Origin: Succinatimonas sp. UBA7265
Lineage (GTDB): Bacteria > Pseudomonadota > Gammaproteobacteria > Enterobacterales > Succinivibrionaceae
Assembly (NCBI GenBank): GCA_002473165.1
Contig: DKSD01000095.1
Location: 1 to 10,161, forward strand
Length of the DNA stretch: 10,161 bases
Reading direction: 5' to 3'
Below are positions 7,321-10,161 of the stretch, piece after piece; the stretch's first letter is position 1, and the number at the start of each line of letters is the position of its first letter. A program made the position numbers and the translations under genes. A model generated the notes under the pieces. That model was not told the DNA's origin. It saw only the letters and a program-made list of their open reading frames with translations, and made no database searches.

Positions 7321-8044
7321 TGAGTTCAGCCATCTGTATCAGGCGCTTTTCCCAAACAGCAGGAACTGCGTAAAGGTGGTGCAGGCATTGAGCGAAAAGG
7401 CCTGCGGGCTTAGCAGGAATGAACTCGCGGAAAAGACCGGGCTTAATGTCAACGGAGATCTTTCGGAAATCATCGGCAATCTGGAAGCGTCAGGATTTGT
7501 GCGGGTGTCGGCGTTTTACAAAAAGAAGAAGAAAGGCGCGCTGTACCAGCTCTCAGATTACTATACTGCCTTTTATTTCAAATACATAAAGGGCCACTAT
7601 GGCCGGGATGAGCACTACTGGAGCAATGCGATCGACGATCCGGCGCGGCGGGCGTGGGCCGGGCTGACGTTTGAGCAGCTGTGCAAAGATCATATCCGCC
7701 AGATTAAACAAACGCTGGGGATCTCAGGCGTGCTTACCGAGGAATTCGTCTGGTATACGAAAGGGGACGCCGAACTTGGCATCTCCGGGGCGCAGATCGA
7801 TCTGGTAATGGTGCGCAGGGACAGGGTTGCCAACCTTTGTGAAATGAAATACTCGATTAACGATTTCGTGATCGACAAGGCTTACGACGCGGTGCTCAGA
7901 AACAAGCTCGACGCTTTCAGAAGGGTGACCGGAACCAGGGACTCCCTGCAGCTGACGATGATCACGACCTATGGGGTGAAGAAAAACAAGTACAGCAACC
8001 TTATTCAAAGCGAGGTGACTCTGGATGATCTGTTCCGGTCGTGA
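7253..8044 (+). CDS. C-terminal part of the same ATPase: DUF234 and PD-(D/E)XK-like region
   Basis: The frame can be opened at a GTG (7253), but there is no ribosome site and the first 17 residues are out-of-frame ATPase sequence. Authentic sequence begins around 7306 (NGELHDEFSHLYQALF), the usual entry into the region after the ATPase core. Next comes a winged-helix-like stretch (LSRNELAEKTGL, then LEASGFVRVSAFYKKKKKGALYQLSD) and a DUF234-type C-terminus. There, FEQLCKDHI, IDLVMVRRD and LCEMKYS supply the Asp and Glu-x-Lys pattern of PD-(D/E)XK folds, so it may be an active nuclease. The 246 authentic residues plus 233 from the first part give 479 aa. The gene converges with the Rpn-like nuclease and ends 3 nt before a hairpin element. 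It should be read as one gene with 6604-7320, not as an independent protein. Confidence 0.85.
   Translation: MALCHSARTSTACSSKKNGELHDEFSHLYQALFPNSRNCVKVVQALSEKACGLSRNELAEKTGLNVNGDLSEIIGNLEASGFVRVSAFYKKKKKGALYQLSDYYTAFYFKYIKGHYGRDEHYWSNAIDDPARRAWAGLTFEQLCKDHIRQIKQTLGISGVLTEEFVWYTKGDAELGISGAQIDLVMVRRDRVANLCEMKYSINDFVIDKAYDAVLRNKLDAFRRVTGTRDSLQLTMITTYGVKKNKYSNLIQSEVTLDDLFRS
7297..7305 (+). other. A9 homopolymer causing a frame change in the ATPase gene
   Basis: Nine A follow TTCTTC and precede CGGGG. Eight A would read F-F-K-K-N-G-E-L and continue to the stop at 8044; nine A read F-F-K-K-K-R-G and stop at 7318-7320. A run of this length is prone to replication slippage, transcriptional slippage and sequencing or assembly error, and the sequence alone does not separate these. 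Confidence 0.85.
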
Positions 8045-8046
8045 AG

Positions 8047-8085
8047 TTCCGCTAAATCTCAATTTTTAGCTAAGATTTAGCGGAG
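8047..8085. repeat. Right copy of the paired hairpin element flanking the ATPase gene
   Basis: TCCGCTAAATCT (8048-8059) and AGATTTAGCGGA (8073-8084) are perfect 12-base inverted repeats around a 13-nt spacer. The 14 bases 8071-8084 match 6566-6579 exactly. The element lies between two convergent genes, 3 nt after the ATPase stop and 38 nt before the nuclease stop. As RNA it would form a stable stem, but no T-run follows on either strand, so it is not a standard intrinsic terminator, though it may protect 3' ends. Confidence 0.75.
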
Positions 8086-8122
8086 CTTGAAAGGTAGCCG
8101 CTGTCAGGCGCGATCCCAGTGA

Positions 8123-9001
8123 TCAGTTCGCTTTAACGGCCTGCTCAGCGTTCAGCTGCGCCGAATAGGTCGGCCGTTCCGCCTCTGAGATTCTTAGAGT
8201 GTCAAATATCTCGTTGAGATTTTTGAAATGCGGGCTTGCCAGCAGAGCCTTGATGTCAGCCAGCCTGCTTTCGTGTTTGCCTTTGGCAAGTCCCCTTGCC
8301 TCACCTCTGGCCTCACCTCTGGCCTCGTACAAATACCTTTCATAGGAAGTCAGCACATCGCTCATAAAATACCTGCCTTCCAGTGTGGATGACCGGGAAC
8401 GAACCTTTCTCTCTTCAATCATAGTGTTTTTAATTCCGTTTACAAATTGATCTTTACCTGATTTTTCATCATCTCCAGTCCTTAAAAGCTCCAACAGCTC
8501 TGAAAGATCCTCCGGGATCCTCGGGCCTCTTGTGTAGATGATCGCTGCAGTGAAATCCAGACCGGTCTTATGCCCGTCAAGATCGGAATTCATGGTTGCC
8601 ACCCGATACCAGCTGTTAACCTCTTTGGGCGGCTTGAAATTGCAAATAAAGATCGTCATGGCTCCGGGGATGTCAGTGCGATCGCTGTTTTCCGGCGCGT
8701 TGCACCCGAACATCAGGCAGTTTGTGGTCAGCGCCCGCTGCATGACGTCGTGTTCGTCGCGGTTCTGATGTTCGAGATCGACATAGCGTCCGGCATCGCC
8801 GGACTTTTTGTCTTCTTTGGGCATCGCGATGAGAATGTCGCAGATTACGAAACGCTGCCTGGCGCCCAGCGAGAGCGTGTGATTATCCTGGTGGGAAAAC
8901 GCCGAGCGCACCTCGCGGTATTCAACGGGCAGATGTGAGCAGATGCGGTTGACCACCGCGTCGCAAAGATCCGTGTGGTGGCTCATGAACCAGCGAAACA
9001 C
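8123..9001 (-). CDS. Rpn/YhgA-like PD-(D/E)XK nuclease (putative transposase), main part
   Basis: A 292-residue open frame of the Rpn family of recombination-promoting nucleases. Counted from the GTG at 8999-9001: Asp55 in ICDILIAM and Glu77-His-Gln79 in YVDLEHQ give the D...E-x-Q arrangement usual in this group. Later hydrophobic stretches (AMTIFICNF, FTAAIIYT) are probably core strands. EARG repeats (about residues 229-240) form the variable low-complexity linker common near the C-terminus of such proteins, followed by a helical tail. The GTG has no ribosome site, and the family's usual N-terminal motif (here CNDRVFRWF) begins upstream of it. The real start is probably the ATG at 9175, with the TGA at 9029-9031 interrupting the frame. 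An ATG at 8984-8986 is an alternative internal start, also without a good ribosome site. Family function: DNA cleavage promoting recombination; here probably impaired. Confidence 0.82.
   Translation of the reverse strand: MFRWFMSHHTDLCDAVVNRICSHLPVEYREVRSAFSHQDNHTLSLGARQRFVICDILIAMPKEDKKSGDAGRYVDLEHQNRDEHDVMQRALTTNCLMFGCNAPENSDRTDIPGAMTIFICNFKPPKEVNSWYRVATMNSDLDGHKTGLDFTAAIIYTRGPRIPEDLSELLELLRTGDDEKSGKDQFVNGIKNTMIEERKVRSRSSTLEGRYFMSDVLTSYERYLYEARGEARGEARGLAKGKHESRLADIKALLASPHFKNLNEIFDTLRISEAERPTYSAQLNAEQAVKAN
8298..8326 (-). repeat. 12-bp tandem repeat encoding EARG units
   Basis: On the plus strand the unit GCCTCACCTCTG occurs exactly twice (8298-8309 and 8310-8321), followed by a partial third copy (8322-8326). 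It encodes the EARG repeats of the nuclease. Because the unit is a multiple of three, copy-number changes alter linker length without breaking the frame. Confidence 0.85.
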
Positions 9002-9016
9002 TCTGTCGTTGCAAAG

Positions 9017-9049
9017 CCGGGCCTGCCTTCACGGAAGCACCTGGCCCGG
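9017..9049 (-). other. Stem-loop around the in-frame TGA of the nuclease gene
   Basis: CCGGGCC (9017-9023) pairs with GGCCCGG (9043-9049), and inside it CTTC (9027-9030) pairs with GAAG (9034-9037) around a 3-nt loop. The TGA (9029-9031 on the minus strand) sits at the tip. Its placement does not match a bacterial SECIS element, which lies just downstream of the UGA. Most likely incidental, but it could affect read-through. Confidence 0.35.
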
Positions 9050-9175
9050 GAAAGCTTTGGAGAGCAGTTTCACCTGCGAACGGTTAAGCTGACTGCCGGC
9101 TCCGTACGCCTCGACGGCCTCACCGACCTCTGAAGAGTGCTCTGTGAAGAATTCCTTTGCCTGAGGATCGCTCAT
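9029..9175 (-). CDS. 48-aa ORF, probable N-terminus of the Rpn-like nuclease cut by a TGA
   Basis: The ATG at 9173-9175 has the best ribosome site of the region, AGGAG (9181-9185), 5 nt upstream. It encodes MSDPQAKEFF through PGQVLP and stops at TGA 9029-9031. This frame is the same as the nuclease frame: after the TGA it continues RQARLCNDRVFRWF straight into the 8123-9001 protein. I infer one original gene of about 350 codons with a nonsense change. A free-standing 48-residue leader protein translationally coupled to the nuclease is the less likely alternative. A longer reading from a TTG at 9337 is not supported, as it lacks a ribosome site. Confidence 0.65.
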   Translation of the reverse strand: MSDPQAKEFFTEHSSEVGEAVEAYGAGSQLNRSQVKLLSKAFPGQVLP

Positions 9176-9319
9176 GATTACTCCTGAACCATTGAAAAAA
9201 CAATGCCATGTCCGTGCCAGCCTCATGGACGGCTCGCGTAATATATATGACATGCGGAGAAAACGAAAGTGCGGGGCCGTTTTTTTCAGCGGCTTAAAGA
9301 TCTTATAATCAGAAGCGGA

Positions 9320-9347
9320 AGGAGCAAGATCGTTCAACCTTGCTCCT
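9320..9347. other. 9-bp stem-loop upstream of the nuclease gene
   Basis: AGGAGCAAG (9320-9328) and CTTGCTCCT (9339-9347) are perfect inverted copies around a 10-nt loop. It lies about 150 bp upstream of the nuclease ATG. No T-run follows on either strand. It could be an operator or a structured RNA element; function unassigned. Confidence 0.35.
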
Positions 9348-9428
9348 GCTGATGTTTCATCAGAAGACCGGATTAGACCAAGTCATAAGTCAGATGATCA
9401 TCAAAACGAGAATAGAGTTCTCATCTTG

Positions 9429-9446
9429 AGCTCCTTTTCAGGAGCT
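9429..9446. other. 7-bp stem with TTTC loop
   Basis: AGCTCCT (9429-9435) and AGGAGCT (9440-9446) pair perfectly around TTTC. It is a compact, stable hairpin in otherwise AT-rich DNA. The tract lacks a following T-run in either direction, so a terminator call is weak. Confidence 0.35.
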
Positions 9447-9547
9447 GATACACATCCGGAGAGTTCGGTGGATCATAACGGATTCACTGGATGGCTGTTG
9501 CTTTTTTTTGAAATATCCCGCTATTATCTGTTTGTAATCTCTATATA

Positions 9548-9559
9548 AAGTCTAGACTT
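9548..9559. promoter_or_regulatory. 12-bp perfect palindrome with a downstream half-repeat
   Basis: AAGTCTAGACTT is perfectly palindromic. The overlapping 9-mer ATAAAGTCT (9545-9553) recurs directly at 9593-9601, just before the predicted promoter of the 9760 gene. Two copies of one motif upstream of a promoter would fit an operator or activator site; the bound protein is unknown. Confidence 0.3.
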
Positions 9560-9618
9560 AAACGCTGACACTTGCAGTTTGTCATGCTTCTCATAAAGTC
9601 TGGAAAAGTTTTAAGACA

Positions 9619-9627
9619 TGGTATAAA
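9619..9627 (+). promoter_or_regulatory. Extended -10 promoter for the small exported protein gene
   Basis: TGG directly precedes TATAAA (9622-9627), forming an extended -10 box (TGn before the hexamer), which can compensate for the poor -35 region (no good hexamer at 9599-9604). Transcription would start near 9634, leaving a leader of about 125 nt before the ATG at 9760. Confidence 0.45.
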
Positions 9628-9759
9628 ATCAGATAAAACATACAAGATGTGAAATGCATAATTTCTGGAGTTGCTTTTCTTCAGAAAGAAACTATGGGGA
9701 TGAGTATGTGACAGCATTTTTGCAGTTATCTGATAGCCAACCTTTGCAGGAGATTAATC

Positions 9760-10128
9760 ATGAAGAAGACCACGGTGTTAATAGGATGCTTTTCCCTTTT
9801 AGTGACATTCAGCGCGTCTGCAAGATGTATGGGTACTGGTGCATACAGTCATTGTTACGACGATTACGGTAATGAATACGACGTTCAAAGAATGGGCGGC
9901 ATGACTCAAGTGAACGGATATAACACCAGAACCGGAACTTCTTGGACAGAAAATACATACGACGTAGGGAATACAACAATCGTAAACGGAAGAAGTTCAG
10001 ACGGAAATTCATGGGACGAAACCATTATGCATATGGGGAATTCAACTTTGTATCAAGGGACTGATTCAAGAGGTAATTCATTTAGCAAATATTGCATAGA
10101 CACAGTAATAGGACCTCAATGTTATTAA
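9760..10128 (+). CDS. Small exported protein with three ~23-residue repeats
   Basis: A 122-residue protein with a classic signal peptide: MKKTT, a hydrophobic core, and a likely cut after SASA (residue 21). The mature part has four cysteines (C23, C32, C112, C121), which could form two disulfides in the periplasm or outside the cell. Three repeats are visible: 47-69 (GMTQVNG...TGTSW...), 70-92 (GNTTIVNG...DGNSW...) and 93-112 (GNSTLYQG...RGNSF...), each with the pattern G-[MN]-[ST]-T/Q, then a Gly turn, then G-[TN]-S-aromatic. This suggests a short beta-repeat fold. Small exported proteins with such repeats occur in many Gammaproteobacteria without a known role, and I cannot name this one. 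AGGAG (9748-9752) lies 7 nt before the ATG and fixes the start. Base composition is clearly AT-richer than the genes to the left, suggesting separate origin. Confidence 0.9.
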   Translation: MKKTTVLIGCFSLLVTFSASARCMGTGAYSHCYDDYGNEYDVQRMGGMTQVNGYNTRTGTSWTENTYDVGNTTIVNGRSSDGNSWDETIMHMGNSTLYQGTDSRGNSFSKYCIDTVIGPQCY

Positions 10129-10151
10129 AGATAAAATATCTGAATACTAAC

Positions 10152-10160
10152 AAGGAAGGA
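10152..10160 (+). promoter_or_regulatory. Strong ribosome binding site at the right edge
   Basis: AAGGAAGGA occupies nearly the last bases of the window, 23 nt after the stop of the exported-protein gene. It predicts a plus-strand start codon a few bases beyond the edge, in an operon with the 9760 gene. The start codon itself is not visible. Confidence 0.45.
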
Positions 10161-10161
10161 C

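Larger units (their letters stand above)
9176..9759. other. 584-bp AT-richer stretch without a convincing gene
   Basis: I find no protein-coding frame here with a supported start. It holds the leader of the nuclease gene on the left, with a possible minus-strand TATATT (9240-9245) whose -35 is poor. It also holds a 9-bp stem (9320-9328 with 9339-9347), a 7-bp stem with a TTTC loop (9429-9435 with 9440-9446), a T8 run (9502-9509), a 12-bp palindrome (9548-9559) and the promoter region of the small exported protein. Neither stem is followed by a T-run, so neither is a confident terminator. Composition shifts here from GC-rich on the left to AT-rich on the right, consistent with a junction between DNA of different origin. 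An unrecognised small RNA is possible but unsupported. Confidence 0.4.

Noticed and set aside
9017..9049. Selenocysteine insertion at the TGA of the nuclease gene
   Set aside because: A bacterial SECIS hairpin lies just after the UGA; here the hairpin surrounds it, and a selenocysteine at this non-catalytic position makes no sense for the family.
9029..9337. Extended 102-codon version of the short minus-strand ORF starting at a TTG
   Set aside because: The TTG at 9337 has no ribosome site, whereas the internal ATG at 9175 has AGGAG 5 nt upstream.
9352..9432. Plus-strand ATG with 26 codons (MFHQKTGLDQ...)
   Set aside because: Too short, no ribosome site at proper distance, no recognisable similarity.
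9421..9509. Intrinsic terminator formed by the 9429-9446 hairpin and the T8 run at 9502-9509
   Set aside because: The T-run is more than 50 nt from the stem, far too distant to act as one terminator.
9654..9872. 72-codon plus-strand frame overlapping the exported-protein gene
   Set aside because: It overlaps the 9760 gene in another frame, has no good ribosome site, and its second half is an out-of-frame reading of the signal peptide region.

Overview
The window looks like an accessory region of a bacterial chromosome, most plausibly from a gut-type anaerobic gammaproteobacterium (Succinivibrionaceae-like). That placement is weak: it rests on the mix of Sel1-repeat proteins, a DUF234-type ATPase and an Rpn/YhgA-like nuclease, and no housekeeping marker is present. 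Shine-Dalgarno-type ribosome sites and sigma-70-like promoter boxes indicate Bacteria. There are no rRNA, tRNA or CRISPR features.

Left part (1-6372, all minus strand, GC-rich): two tandem copies of a two-gene cassette. In transcription order these are A1 (5359-6372, 337 aa), B1 (2993-5332, 779 aa), A2 (2013-2846, 277 aa) and B2 (1-1973, at least 657 codons, running off the left edge). A1/A2 are paralogues of a family I do not recognise. B1/B2 are paralogues with Sel1/TPR-like helical repeats and a shared C-terminal segment. Gaps inside a cassette are 26 and 39 bp and the gap between cassettes is 146 bp. A promoter with a perfect TATAAT box lies ahead of A1, so the array is probably one transcript and may continue to the left. 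This repeated A-B module is the best candidate for an undescribed system, but its function cannot be read from the sequence.

Middle (6542-8085, plus strand): an archaeal-type AAA ATPase with a C-terminal DUF234/PD-(D/E)XK part. It is split into two frames by one extra A in a run of nine. The gene is bracketed by two copies of one hairpin-forming element (12-13-12 layout, with a 14-base identical core), which suggests a discrete cassette or a dedicated regulatory site.

Right part: an Rpn/YhgA-like PD-(D/E)XK nuclease gene on the minus strand (8123-9175), interrupted by an in-frame TGA at 9029-9031; then an AT-richer stretch of about 580 bp without a convincing gene; then a small exported protein with three ~23-residue repeats (9760-10128, plus strand). 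A strong ribosome site at the last bases suggests another plus-strand gene just past the edge.

Taken together: a duplicated protein-repeat module beside two nuclease-like genes that are each broken by one small lesion, which is typical of a fast-changing accessory locus.
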